Positions 1-8,508 of a DNA stretch of 64,000 nt are shown here, piece by piece. This DNA is from Roseovarius sp. TE539 (GTDB lineage Bacteria; Pseudomonadota; Alphaproteobacteria; Rhodobacterales; Rhodobacteraceae), in assembly GCF_003298505.1 (NCBI RefSeq), contig NZ_QNGB01000017.1:1-64000 (forward strand). The letters run 5' to 3'. The position numbers were made by a program, and so were the translations under genes. Positions within the stretch are counted from its first letter, which is position 1. The number at the start of each line of letters is the position of its first letter. A model generated the notes under the pieces. The model did no database searches. It saw only the letters and a program-made list of their open reading frames with translations, and was not told the origin of the DNA.

Positions 1-49
1 ACCAAAGGTTCGATGATCGCCCACTGCCTGTCTGTCAAAGTCCGTCTGC

Positions 50-78
50 TCAAGATCGCCTCCCGTTTTTGATCTTGA
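50..78. other. 8-bp inverted repeat near the left edge
   Basis: The arms TCAAGATC (50-57) and GATCTTGA (71-78) are perfectly complementary around a 13-base loop that ends in a short T run. It could be a terminator of a gene lying left of the window or an operator for the permease gene that follows. The T run is inside the loop rather than after the stem, so a classical terminator is doubtful. No gene is visible in 1-149. Confidence 0.3.
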
Positions 79-149
79 ATCAAACGAGAACCGATTTGGG
101 AATCCCCTAAATGCAGACGCCGCCTAGAGCGGGGTGCTAAGAAAGGTGC

Positions 150-923
150 ATGACCATGATTGCCGAACTCCTGCCAGCGGGCAGCGTGTTTTTCGTGATA
201 TTGATCAGCATGCTGGCCGGGCTGGTAAAGGGCGTGGTCGGATTCGCGATGCCGATGATCCTGATTTCGGGGCTGGGGTCTGTCGTCGCGCCGGAGGTGG
301 CGTTGGCAGGGCTGATCCTGCCCACATTGCTCACCAACGGGTGGCAGGCGCTGCGGCAGGGACGACGCGCAGCATGGGACTCCGTTAGTAAATTCAGGGT
401 CTTCCTGATCTCGGGTCTGGTGCTGTTGCTGGCTTCCGCGCAACTGGTTCGGGTGTTGCCGCAGGGCGTCATGTTGCTGATGATCGGAGGGCCGATCCTG
501 CTTTATGCCGGGAGTGCGTTGGCGGGATGGCCGTTACGGCTGCCGCGGAATGCGGGCCGGAGATGGGAAGCGGCGATCGGTGCCGTGGCCGGTTTTTTCG
601 GCGGAATATCGGGCGTTTGGGGGCCGCCAACCGTGGCGATGCTGACCGCGCGGGAAACCGACAAGGGCGAACAGATGCGCGTGCAGGGGGTGATCTACGG
701 CCTTGGCGCCCTCGCGCTTCTGGGCGCGCATGTAGCTTCGGGCGTCTTGCGGGCAGAGACGCTTCCGTTTTCGATTTTCCTGTGTTTTCCTGCATTTGCA
801 GGAATGGCCGTGGGATTGTGGATACAGGACCGGGTGGACCAGCGAAGTTTTCGCCTGCTCACGCTTCTGGTGTTGCTTCTGGCCGCGTGCAACCTCGTCC
901 GCCGGGGAATTTTGGCACTTTGA
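150..923 (+). CDS. TauE/SafE family membrane permease
   Basis: Predicted inner-membrane protein of 257 aa, close to the usual 240-270 aa of the TauE/SafE (DUF81) family, whose members are proposed to export sulfite or organosulfonates. Several hydrophobic segments alternate with short loops. The family's duplicated motif is visible: the first copy around residues 24-36 (GLVKGVVGF) and the second around 148-160 (GFFGGISGVWGPP), consistent with an internal repeat of about four helices. A purine-rich AGAAAGG lies just before the ATG at 150; an ATG two codons later is an equally possible start. It converges on pckA, with a hairpin between them. The substrate cannot be told from sequence, and no sulfur-oxidation genes are adjacent. 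Confidence 0.82.
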   Translation: MTMIAELLPAGSVFFVILISMLAGLVKGVVGFAMPMILISGLGSVVAPEVALAGLILPTLLTNGWQALRQGRRAAWDSVSKFRVFLISGLVLLLASAQLVRVLPQGVMLLMIGGPILLYAGSALAGWPLRLPRNAGRRWEAAIGAVAGFFGGISGVWGPPTVAMLTARETDKGEQMRVQGVIYGLGALALLGAHVASGVLRAETLPFSIFLCFPAFAGMAVGLWIQDRVDQRSFRLLTLLVLLLAACNLVRRGILAL

Positions 924-960
924 TGCCCCTCCGGATCCTGAACGGTTTGAACAGGGTTTT

Positions 961-985
961 GACCGGAAAGCCCGACCTTCCGGTC
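961..985. terminator. Hairpin between convergent TauE-like gene and pckA
   Basis: GACCGGAA (961-968) and TTCCGGTC (978-985) form a perfect 8-bp stem around a 9-base loop. The right arm touches the pckA stop codon. The position between two convergent genes suits a bidirectional terminator, but neither side has a strong T run, so this is tentative. Confidence 0.4.
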
Positions 986-2582
986 ACCCGATTGCGGCGG
1001 CTTTCACATCCTCGTCGATATAGGGCACGTACTGTTCAAAATTGTCGGCGAACATCTGCACCAGTCGCTCGGCCTGATTGTCATAAGCTGACGGGTCGTC
1101 CCAGGTGCGGCGGGGGTCGAGCAGGACCTCGGCCACGCCGGGTACCTCGACCGGCACCTCGAAGCCAAAATTGGGATCCTTGCGGAACTCGACCTCGCCA
1201 AGCGACCCGTCGAGCGCCGCCGAAAGCAGCGCGCGCGTGGCCTTGATCGGCATCCGGGAACCGGTCCCGTAGGCCCCGCCCGTCCAACCGGTGTTGACCA
1301 GCCAGCAGGTGGCGCCGTGCTTGGCGATCTTCTCGCGTAGCAGGTTGCCGTAGGCTTCGGGACGGCGCGGCATGAAGGGGGCGCCGAAACAGGTCGAGAA
1401 CGTGGGCTCGGGTTCGGTCACGCCGCGCTCGGTCCCCGCCACCTTCGAGGTGAAGCCCGACAGGAAATGATACATGGCCTGCGCAGGCGTCAGCCGCGCT
1501 ATGGGGGGCAGCACGCCGAACGCGTCACAGGTCAGCATGATCACGTTCTTGGGATGCCCGCCAAGCGCGGTATCGGAGGCGTTGGAGATGTAGTGCAACG
1601 GATAGGCACAGCGCATATTGGCGGTAAGGCTGTCATCCTCGAAATCCAGTTCCAGGGTCTCGGGATCGTAGACCATGTTCTCGATCACCGTGCCGAACTT
1701 GGCCGTGGTCGCGTAGATTTCCGGTTCCGCCTCGGGATCCAGGTTGATCGTCTTGGCATAGCAGCCACCCTCGAAATTAAAGGTGCCGCGATCGGACCAG
1801 CCATGCTCGTCATCGCCGATCAGCGTGCGGGCGGGATCCGCCGACAGGGTGGTCTTGCCGGTGCCCGAAAGGCCGAAGAATACGGCCGTGTCAACGGGAT
1901 TGCCCTCGGCGTGGTTGGCCGAACAGTGCATCGGCATGATGCCCTTTTCCGGCAGGATGTAGTTGAGCAGCGTGAAGACCGATTTCTTGTTCTCGCCGGC
2001 GTATTCGGTGCCGCCGATGAGGATCAGCTTGCGATCGAAATTGAGCGCAATCACCGTTTCGCTACGGCACCCGTGGCGATCCGGGTCGGCCTTGAACGAG
2101 GGGCAGTTGATGACCGTGAAATCGGCCATGAACCCGTCCAGCGCGGCGCGGTCGGGCCGGCGCAGCATGTGGCGGATGAACAACCCGTGCCAGGCAAGTT
2201 CGGTGACCATGCGCACATTGATCGCGTGCTTGGGGTCGGCGCCGCCGATCAGGTCCTGAACGTAGTAGGTGCGGCCTTTCATGTGCGCGCGCATGTCATC
2301 GTAGAGCGCGTCGAAGCCCTGCGCGCTCATCTCGGCGTTGTTTTCCCACCAGATGTGCTTGTCCACGGCGGCGGTGCGGACGACATGCTTGTCCCTGGGC
2401 GAGCGGCCGGTGAAACGGCCGGTGGAGACGAGGAAGGCGCCGCCCTGTCCGAGGGTGCCCTCGCCGTTGCGCAGCGCCGCTTCGATCAGGGCGGGTTCGA
2501 TCAGGTTGTAATGGACATCTTCCAGCCCTTCGATGCCCTGATCTTCAAGCCGGAATTGCGGGTTTACCCGTCCGAATGTCAT
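984..2582 (-). CDS. pckA: Phosphoenolpyruvate carboxykinase (ATP)
   Basis: Converts oxaloacetate plus ATP to phosphoenolpyruvate, CO2 and ADP, the committing step of gluconeogenesis from TCA-cycle carbon; cytosolic. At 532 aa it has the length of the ATP-dependent family. Visible motifs: the substrate-binding TGRSPRDK (residues 58-65), the P-loop GLSGTGKTT (238-246) and the metal-binding stretch around [10 protein letters not shown] (253-262). It is transcribed divergently from chvI, an arrangement seen in many alphaproteobacteria, and the shared 369-bp region carries tandem repeats that look like operators. The start at 2582 gives the usual N-terminus (MTFGRVNP). I see no defect, and the assignment is secure. 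Confidence 0.97.
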   Translation of the reverse strand: MTFGRVNPQFRLEDQGIEGLEDVHYNLIEPALIEAALRNGEGTLGQGGAFLVSTGRFTGRSPRDKHVVRTAAVDKHIWWENNAEMSAQGFDALYDDMRAHMKGRTYYVQDLIGGADPKHAINVRMVTELAWHGLFIRHMLRRPDRAALDGFMADFTVINCPSFKADPDRHGCRSETVIALNFDRKLILIGGTEYAGENKKSVFTLLNYILPEKGIMPMHCSANHAEGNPVDTAVFFGLSGTGKTTLSADPARTLIGDDEHGWSDRGTFNFEGGCYAKTINLDPEAEPEIYATTAKFGTVIENMVYDPETLELDFEDDSLTANMRCAYPLHYISNASDTALGGHPKNVIMLTCDAFGVLPPIARLTPAQAMYHFLSGFTSKVAGTERGVTEPEPTFSTCFGAPFMPRRPEAYGNLLREKIAKHGATCWLVNTGWTGGAYGTGSRMPIKATRALLSAALDGSLGEVEFRKDPNFGFEVPVEVPGVAEVLLDPRRTWDDPSAYDNQAERLVQMFADNFEQYVPYIDEDVKAAAIG

Positions 2583-2951
2583 CTGCGTCAGTCTCCAGTC
2601 AGTATCATTACCGCACCGGGCGGCGGCCTTGGCCGGGCGGGCAGCCGGGCTTTCCTGTGCCGGGGAGCACCGTCCATTGCTGCCTCATAACATGCCGTTT
2701 CCGGAAAAGAACAGGACGCTTTCGCGCAGTTAGCGCAACCAAACGCAAGTTAGCGCAACCACCCTCAGGGCCGGGCAAGGAACCGCCTGACCGTCACCGC
2801 AAGGAGCGCAATTTACCCTCCGTTAAGGCGTTGTGCGGCCAAATGGGCGCAGTCGCGGAACCCGATTCGCAGTTTTGGATTGATTGTAAAGGCCGAAAGG
2901 GCGCATAATGGAAGAAAAACAGGCAAATCAGAGCAGCACAAGGAACACAGC
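2583..2951. promoter_or_regulatory. Divergent pckA-chvI intergenic region
   Basis: A 369-bp stretch without a credible gene between two divergent transcripts, so it must hold both promoters. The clearest content is the pair of 14-bp direct repeats described separately. Short open frames here lack family-like sequence. I cannot point to confident -35/-10 elements in such GC-rich DNA. Confidence 0.6.
2728..2761. promoter_or_regulatory. Tandem 14-bp direct repeats, candidate operators for pckA/chvI
   Basis: AGTTAGCGCAACCA occurs at 2728-2741 and again, identically, at 2748-2761: a 20-bp period, about two helical turns. The core GTTAGCGC matches half of the palindromes bound by LacI-family regulators. 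From memory, the central-carbon regulator CceR of Rhodobacter uses a GTTAGCGCTAAC-like site, and the right half here is an imperfect match to that. Regulator identity is inference; the repeats are directly visible. Confidence 0.55.
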
Positions 2952-3653
2952 ATGTCGAAGATCGCCCTCGTGGACGATGACAGGAATATCCTGACATCGG
3001 TGTCCATGACGCTTGAGGCCGAAGGCTTCGAGGTCGAAACCTACAATGACGGCCAGCAGGCCTATGACGCCTTCAACAAGAAATTGCCGGACATGGCCGT
3101 GCTGGACATCAAGATGCCGCGCATGGACGGGATGGACCTGCTGCAGCGGCTGCGGCAGAAATCCTCCATGCCGGTGATCTTCCTGACGTCCAAGGATGAC
3201 GAGATCGACGAGGTTCTGGGCCTTCGCATGGGCGCAGACGACTACGTCAAGAAGCCCTTCTCGCAGCGCCTGCTGGTAGAGCGGATTCGCGCACTGCTGC
3301 GTCGGCAGGACGCGATCGACGGCGACATCGTCGGCGACACCGAGGAAACCAAGGTGATCGAACGTGGCCACCTGCGGATGGACCCACTTCGCCACGCGGT
3401 GACCTGGAAGGGAAAGGACGTATCGCTGACGGTGACGGAATTCCTGCTGCTGCAGGCGTTGGCGCAGAGGCCCGGTTTCGTCAAGAGCCGCGATCAACTC
3501 ATGGACGTGGCCTATGACGATCAGGTCTACGTGGACGATCGCACGATCGACAGTCACATCAAGCGGTTGCGCAAGAAGCTGAGAATGGTGGATGACGAAT
3601 TCTCGGCGATCGAGACGCTTTATGGCATCGGCTATCGCTACAACGAAGAATAG
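2952..3653 (+). CDS. chvI: Response regulator ChvI (OmpR family)
   Basis: DNA-binding response regulator of 233 aa, partner of the ChvG kinase encoded next. In alphaproteobacteria ChvI controls envelope, exopolysaccharide and acid/host-associated responses. The receiver domain occupies about residues 1-120 with the acidic pocket VDDD (7-10), phospho-acceptor Asp52 in [10 protein letters not shown] and the conserved Lys in DDYVKKPF. A winged-helix domain follows to the C-terminus, ending in the GIGYRY motif typical of OmpR-type proteins. The ATG at 2952 was chosen because [10 protein letters not shown] is the natural receiver start; upstream in-frame codons add a non-homologous basic extension. 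It lies 3 bp before chvG, so they are co-transcribed. Confidence 0.95.
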   Translation: MSKIALVDDDRNILTSVSMTLEAEGFEVETYNDGQQAYDAFNKKLPDMAVLDIKMPRMDGMDLLQRLRQKSSMPVIFLTSKDDEIDEVLGLRMGADDYVKKPFSQRLLVERIRALLRRQDAIDGDIVGDTEETKVIERGHLRMDPLRHAVTWKGKDVSLTVTEFLLLQALAQRPGFVKSRDQLMDVAYDDQVYVDDRTIDSHIKRLRKKLRMVDDEFSAIETLYGIGYRYNEE

Positions 3654-3656
3654 GCG

Positions 3657-5369
3657 ATGGCGCTGGCGGATGGGATGAGCATGCGCGACGACTCGCGCGG
3701 CCAGGACGGCGATGTTGTTCTGGGCGATGATTTCGTTGCGCCCGATGCCGTGGTCGAGGACGAACTTCAGGAACGGCGCGCCCGGCGCGGGTTCCTGTCC
3801 CTTCGGGGGTCGCCGCTGACCAGACGGATCATCACCTTCAATCTCATCGCGCTCAATGTGCTGGTCGCCGGAATCCTTTATCTCAACTCGTCGCGGGATG
3901 GGCTGGCGCTGCAACGCGCCAACAGCCTTCTGGTCGAGGCCGAGTTGATCGCCGACGTTTTCGAGGCGCAGCTTCCGGCGGGTGCGCCGGTAAGCGTGGT
4001 GACCGGTGACGGCGTGGATGTGGCTCAAACGCTGGACGGTCTGGACCTTAGGCGCGGGGCCGAGGTTCTTGTCTTCGACACCTCGGGCACGCTGGCCGGG
4101 CATGTCGTGGGCGACGGCAAACCGCGCGACAGCCCCGCCGACACCCGCCCGACGCTGATTACCGACGGGCTGACGGGTATCTGGGAGTGGATATCCGGGC
4201 CCTTCGCGGCAGACTCCGACAGTGGCGCGGGTGCGAGCCTGGAGGACAAGGCGCGTGAAATGGTCCCGCGCGCAATTGCGCAGGGCACCCAGATAGAGAC
4301 CGGCGAGGTGGCCGAAGGCACGGTGTTCGCCGTGGCCACGCCGGTCTTGCAGGGGACGACACCCGTGGCGGTGGTGGCTATTGCCAGCGCCTCGGGCGAG
4401 ATCGACGCGCTGGTGCGCAGCGAGCGTGAGCGCGTGTTGCAGATGTTCGTCATCGCGACGCTGGTGTCGATCGGACTGAGCCTGATACTCGCCTCGACAA
4501 TCGCGCATCCGCTGGCCGATCTGGCCGCCGCGGCCGAGATCGGCGGCGACCGGCATCGCGGTCCCGGCAGCGGCGGACGCATCCGTATACCCGATCTCAC
4601 GGCGCGACCCGACGAGATCGGGAGACTCAGCGGCGCCCTGCGCGGGATGGTGGCAGCACTCTATAACCGGATCGACGGCAACGAGCAGTTCGCGGCCGAC
4701 GTGGCGCACGAAATCAAGAACCCCCTCGCCTCGCTTCGGTCGGCGGTGGGCACGATGCGGGTGGCCCACCGGCCGGAACAACGCGAGAAGCTGCTGGACG
4801 TGATCGACCACGACGTGCGGCGGCTTGACCGGCTGGTGAGCGATATCTCCAATGCCTCGCGGCTGGACAGCGAACTGGTCAAGGAGCAGGAGGAATCGTT
4901 CGACCTGCTGGGCATGCTGGAGAACCTTTCACAGTACCTTGGCGAGGAGGCGCGCGGCAAGGGCATCGAGTTCATCACCGATTTTCCTGACCGGGCGGTC
5001 GTGATCACGGGGCTCGAGGCTCGTCTCGCGCAGGTATTCGTGAACCTGATCAGCAACGCGATCAGCTTCTGCGAGGATGGTGACGCCATACGCCTGTGGG
5101 CGCGTCAGCGCGAGAACCGTGTTCTCGTGGTGGTGGAGGATACCGGCCCCGGCATCCCGGATCAGGCCCTCGGAAAGATATTCAAACGCTTCTATTCGCA
5201 GCGCGACGAGAGCGATTTCGGCAATAATTCCGGCCTCGGCCTGGCCATATCCAAACAGATCGTCGAAGCGCATGGTGGTGTCATCTGGGCCGAGAACATC
5301 CGCCCGACCGAAGCCGACATCACCTCAGATCCGCTGGGTGCACGCTTTGTCGTGGGCCTGCCTGTCTGA
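3657..5369 (+). CDS. chvG: Sensor histidine kinase ChvG
   Basis: Membrane histidine kinase of 570 aa that phosphorylates ChvI. Layout: cytoplasmic N-terminal tail (1-58), first transmembrane helix about 60-77, periplasmic sensor region about 78-260, second helix about 262-282, HAMP-like linker, then dimerisation/phospho-acceptor domain with His351 in DVAHEIKNPLASL, and ATPase domain with N-box (NLISNAISF), G1 (VEDTGPGIP) and G2 (NSGLGLAISKQI) boxes. The length and large periplasmic loop match ChvG/ExoS proteins. The acidic N-terminal 40 residues are poorly conserved in such proteins, so the true start could be a few codons downstream (MSMRDD). hprK begins 7 bp after its stop. Confidence 0.94.
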   Translation: MALADGMSMRDDSRGQDGDVVLGDDFVAPDAVVEDELQERRARRGFLSLRGSPLTRRIITFNLIALNVLVAGILYLNSSRDGLALQRANSLLVEAELIADVFEAQLPAGAPVSVVTGDGVDVAQTLDGLDLRRGAEVLVFDTSGTLAGHVVGDGKPRDSPADTRPTLITDGLTGIWEWISGPFAADSDSGAGASLEDKAREMVPRAIAQGTQIETGEVAEGTVFAVATPVLQGTTPVAVVAIASASGEIDALVRSERERVLQMFVIATLVSIGLSLILASTIAHPLADLAAAAEIGGDRHRGPGSGGRIRIPDLTARPDEIGRLSGALRGMVAALYNRIDGNEQFAADVAHEIKNPLASLRSAVGTMRVAHRPEQREKLLDVIDHDVRRLDRLVSDISNASRLDSELVKEQEESFDLLGMLENLSQYLGEEARGKGIEFITDFPDRAVVITGLEARLAQVFVNLISNAISFCEDGDAIRLWARQRENRVLVVVEDTGPGIPDQALGKIFKRFYSQRDESDFGNNSGLGLAISKQIVEAHGGVIWAENIRPTEADITSDPLGARFVVGLPV

Positions 5370-5376
5370 GGGTCCA

Positions 5377-5829
5377 ATGCCGGGCCTGCCTGACCCCCGC
5401 GCCGCGTCCGAAGACGACAGGATCGTGCATGCAAGCACAGTTGCCGTGGCGGGTTGCGCGGCAATGATCAGGGGCGCGTCGGGCTCGGGGAAATCGACGC
5501 TCGCCCTGGAGATGATCGCGTTGGGTGCGGTATTGGTGGCCGACGACCGGACCCACCTGCGACGCGCCGGTGCAGCCGTCCTGGCGGAGGCTCCGGAGGC
5601 GATCCTGGGGCGGATCGAGGCGCGCGGCGTCGGGCTTCTGGCTGCGCCGACGGCGGGACCGGTGCCTCTGATCCTGGTCGTGGACATGGATGCCGGTCCG
5701 CCGGCGCGCCTGCCCGAACCGCGCGAAACCGAGATCCTGGGCCTTTCCCTGCCGTTGGTTGAAAATCCGCGCGCGCCCCATTTTCCGGCGGCGCTGATGC
5801 TATATCTAAAGCATGGACGCGTTGGATAA
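5377..5829 (+). CDS. hprK: HPr kinase/phosphorylase, short alphaproteobacterial form
   Basis: Predicted to phosphorylate the regulatory serine of HPr (encoded at 7187) and to remove that phosphate. Only about 150 aa: it keeps the C-terminal kinase domain with Walker A GASGSGKS (33-40), the following VADDRT segment and the ARGVGLL signature, but lacks the roughly 130-residue N-terminal domain of Firmicute HprK. The short form is normal for many alphaproteobacteria, where hprK sits beside a two-component system as here. The ATG at 5377 is the first start after the chvG stop; longer in-frame extensions run inside chvG. Co-transcribed with chvG and probably rapZ. Confidence 0.9.
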   Translation: MPGLPDPRAASEDDRIVHASTVAVAGCAAMIRGASGSGKSTLALEMIALGAVLVADDRTHLRRAGAAVLAEAPEAILGRIEARGVGLLAAPTAGPVPLILVVDMDAGPPARLPEPRETEILGLSLPLVENPRAPHFPAALMLYLKHGRVG

Positions 5830-5853
5830 TGCGCCACGACAAGGAACCGATCG

Positions 5854-6789
5854 ATGCAGGCCAGTGATTATCAGCCCCGACCCACAGCACCGAGCATGGT
5901 ACTGGTGACCGGGCCATCGGGGGCCGGCCGCAGCACCGCCATCCGGGCGCTGGAGGATATCGGCTACGAGGCGATCGACAACATGCCGCTGTCGCTGGTA
6001 CCGCGCCTTCTCAACGGGCCGGCGCCGGACCGCCACACGGCGCTTGGCATCGACTGCCGCAATCGCGATTTTTCCACCCATGCGCTGATCGAGGCGATCG
6101 ACCGCATTGGTGAGGTCAGTGACGTTCCGGTGCAGATCCTTTACGTGGACTGCCGTGCGGAGGTTCTGATCCGGCGTTTCTCGGAGACGCGGCGGCGCCA
6201 TCCCCTGGCGCCGGCGGAAAGCCCGAGCATCGGAATAGAACGTGAATTCGACCTTCTGAGCCCGATCCGGGCGCGCGCCGACATCCTGATCGACAGTTCG
6301 GACCTGTCGCCGCATGACCTTCGCGCCGAGGTGGAACGCTGGTGCGCGCCCGAGGCTGGCCGGCAACTTGCCGTTTCGGTTCATTCGTTTTCCTACAAGC
6401 GCGGGCTGCCGCGCGGGGTGGACATGATCCTGGACTGCCGTTTCCTGCGCAATCCCTACTGGGAAGAAGGACTCAGGGCACTGGACGGGCGGGCGCCCGA
6501 AGTGGCTGCCCATGTGCGCGAAGACCCGCTATTCGCGGGCTTCAGCGACCGGGTGAAGGGGCTGGTGGAACTGCTTTTGCCGGCCTACGAAGCGGAAGGG
6601 AAATCATATCTCTCGATCGCTTTCGGATGTACCGGCGGGCGCCACCGCTCTGTCGTGATGGCAGAAACTTTGTCCACGGCCCTTGCACAGGCGGGCTGGC
6701 AGGTGTCAATAAGACATCGTGAACTGGGCCGCGACCGGCAGGCACCTGCCGGAGCGGTCAAAGCATCTGAAGGGAAGACGGGGCGTTGA
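5854..6789 (+). CDS. rapZ: RapZ/YvcJ family nucleotide-binding RNase adapter
   Basis: P-loop protein of 311 aa. In enterobacteria RapZ binds small RNAs and directs RNase E to glmS regulators; in other bacteria its role is less defined, and GlmY/GlmZ RNAs are not expected here. The N-terminal nucleotide site reads GPSGAGRST (20-28), so the invariant Walker A Lys is Arg. The C-terminal domain has the diagnostic GCTGGRHRS motif. Position between hprK and the EIIA gene is the common alphaproteobacterial order and suggests a link to PTS-type signalling. The stop codon overlaps the TTG start of the next gene by three bases, implying translational coupling. Confidence 0.93.
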   Translation: MQASDYQPRPTAPSMVLVTGPSGAGRSTAIRALEDIGYEAIDNMPLSLVPRLLNGPAPDRHTALGIDCRNRDFSTHALIEAIDRIGEVSDVPVQILYVDCRAEVLIRRFSETRRRHPLAPAESPSIGIEREFDLLSPIRARADILIDSSDLSPHDLRAEVERWCAPEAGRQLAVSVHSFSYKRGLPRGVDMILDCRFLRNPYWEEGLRALDGRAPEVAAHVREDPLFAGFSDRVKGLVELLLPAYEAEGKSYLSIAFGCTGGRHRSVVMAETLSTALAQAGWQVSIRHRELGRDRQAPAGAVKASEGKTGR

Positions 6790-7202
6790 TCGGTATCGTG
6801 ATCGTGGCGCATGGCGGGCTGGCCCGTGAATATCTCGGTGCGATCGAGCATGTGGTTGGCCAACAGCAGGACGTCAGGGCAATCGCCATAGATCGCGACC
6901 ATGACCGAGAGTCCAAGCAGACCGAGATCTGTGCCGCCGCCGATGACGTGGACACCGGCGATGGCGTGGTGATCGTCACCGACATGTTCGGCGGATCGCC
7001 GTCAAACCTTTCGTTGAGGGCCTGTCGCCCGGAGAATCGTCGCATCCTTTACGGGGCCAACCTTCCGCTGCTGATCAAACTGGCGAAAAGCCGCCACCTG
7101 CCCCTGGCCGAGGCGGTGCGCAATGCACTCGATGCAGGGCGCAAGTACATTGACAGCCAGAACATTTCGGTAGAGCAGAAGATCCCATGCCCGAAACAGT
7201 GA
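6786..7202 (+). CDS. PTS system mannose-type EIIA component
   Basis: Cytosolic phosphocarrier of 138 aa resembling the EIIA(Man) fold: a beta strand leads to [10 protein letters not shown], whose His is the expected phosphorylation site, followed by an alpha/beta domain with the [11 protein letters not shown] segment. No EIIB, EIIC or EIID gene is present, so it is probably a regulatory EIIA rather than part of a sugar permease. The start is TTG at 6786, overlapping the rapZ stop, which gives the natural N-terminus before IGIVIVAHG. Its 3' end overlaps the HPr gene by 16 bp. Confidence 0.9.
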   Translation: MIGIVIVAHGGLAREYLGAIEHVVGQQQDVRAIAIDRDHDRESKQTEICAAADDVDTGDGVVIVTDMFGGSPSNLSLRACRPENRRILYGANLPLLIKLAKSRHLPLAEAVRNALDAGRKYIDSQNISVEQKIPCPKQ

Positions 7203-7465
7203 CGCGCAGCCTGCGAATCGTGAATGAAAAAGGCCTTCACGCCCGCGCCGCCGCGCGGCTGGTGGAGGTGGTTGAGGGGTTCGACGCCACCGCGGAGGTT
7301 TCCCAGGACGGTCAAAGCACCGGTGGCGACAGCATCATGGGTCTTTTGATGTTGGCAGCGTCGAAAGGAACGACTATTGACGTGCGCACTTCGGGGCCCG
7401 ATGCCGCGGCGCTGGCTGATGCGGTCGAGGCGCTGATCGCGGACCGTTTCGGAGAGGAAATGTAG
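7187..7465 (+). CDS. ptsH: Phosphocarrier protein HPr
   Basis: Small phosphotransfer protein of 92 aa. The catalytic His lies in NEKGLHARAAARL, the classical HPr active-site region. The regulatory serine of the HprK target region is present in GGDSIMGLLMLAA. Having both sites, next to hprK and an EIIA gene, indicates a complete regulatory branch that must receive phosphate from an Enzyme I (such as PtsP) encoded outside this window. It overlaps the EIIA gene by 16 bp and is followed 27 bp later by an acyltransferase, so it may end the operon or be read through. Confidence 0.95.
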   Translation: MPETVTRSLRIVNEKGLHARAAARLVEVVEGFDATAEVSQDGQSTGGDSIMGLLMLAASKGTTIDVRTSGPDAAALADAVEALIADRFGEEM

Positions 7466-7492
7466 CCGCGCAGCCGGAGCGGGCATGACGCA

Positions 7493-8416
7493 ATGGGATC
7501 TGAGCAGGTGGCCGAATATCCAGATCAGCAGGCGGGCGATGCGCCGGCGGAGACGGTTTCGTTCACGAAATACGATCGCCGCAGCCTGACCTACGCCAAT
7601 TCGTTCGACAGCCCGCTGAAATCGGCAGCGATCCGGTCGGTGGAATGGTTCACCGGCAAGATCACTATCCTGCGCCTGATCAGCGAGTTCGAACGCCGCG
7701 GCGCGCCCACCGGCCCCGCGTTCTGGCGGGCGGCGCTGGACGTGATGGGAATCGACCTTCGAACCCCGTCCGAACAGTTGCGCAACATTCCCGCCGAGGG
7801 GCCCGTGGTGGCGGTTGCCAACCACCCCCACGGAATGGTGGACGGCATGATCCTGGCGGAACTGATCGGGCGGCGGCGCAGCGATTACAAGATCCTTACG
7901 CGGGCACTGTTGACCGGGATCGACGAGATCGCAGCCTCCTACATGATCCCGGTGCCGTTCCCGCACGAGCCCGATGCGCAGCGCAAATCCGTGGAAATGC
8001 GGGCCAAGGCGATGGCCCAACTCAAGGAAGGCGGGCTTGTCAGCCTGTTTCCCTCCGGAGTGGTCGCCTCGTCGGACACGTTGTTCGGGCCGGCGGTCGA
8101 GCGCGAATGGAACGTGTTCACCGCACAGATGATCCGGCGGTCCGGCGCACGGGTGGTGCCGATCTTCTTTCCCGGGGCCAATTCGCGTTGGTACCAGATG
8201 GCGAACCGGGTTTCCGCGACACTGCGTCAGGGGTTGTTGCTGCACGAGATCGTGCACAGCTGCAACAAGCCGCAAGCGCCGGTGGTGGGGGCGCCGGTCA
8301 GCGACGAGCAGATGCGCCTGCTGGAAAGCGATCCGCGCGGCTTCATGACCTGGCTGCGGGCGCACACCCTGGCACTTGGAGAACAAAACGACGGGCGCGG
8401 CGGCGAAACCGGCTGA
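7493..8416 (+). CDS. Lysophospholipid acyltransferase family protein
   Basis: Predicted glycerolipid or ornithine-lipid type acyltransferase of 307 aa. The catalytic region reads NHPHGMVDG, in which His and Asp are separated by five residues as in the ACT14924-like branch of the superfamily (other branches have four). A second conserved block is LVSLFPSGVVASS. There is no obvious signal peptide, and membrane association is likely peripheral. It follows HPr at 27 bp, so it may share that transcript although function suggests lipid synthesis. Substrate is uncertain. Confidence 0.8.
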   Translation: MGSEQVAEYPDQQAGDAPAETVSFTKYDRRSLTYANSFDSPLKSAAIRSVEWFTGKITILRLISEFERRGAPTGPAFWRAALDVMGIDLRTPSEQLRNIPAEGPVVAVANHPHGMVDGMILAELIGRRRSDYKILTRALLTGIDEIAASYMIPVPFPHEPDAQRKSVEMRAKAMAQLKEGGLVSLFPSGVVASSDTLFGPAVEREWNVFTAQMIRRSGARVVPIFFPGANSRWYQMANRVSATLRQGLLLHEIVHSCNKPQAPVVGAPVSDEQMRLLESDPRGFMTWLRAHTLALGEQNDGRGGETG

Positions 8417-8508
8417 AGGGTCGGCCAACGGGGCCGCGCGACGACAAGGGCCTTGACCCCGCGGCGCCGCGCGGCCAAGAAACGCGCCCAACCACAGGGG
8501 ACTTCCAC

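Noticed and set aside
2928..4811. Long minus-strand frame of 627 codons opposite chvI and chvG
   Set aside because: The plus-strand chvI/chvG motifs are unmistakable; the antisense frame is His/Arg/Gln-rich without family features, as expected from high GC third positions.
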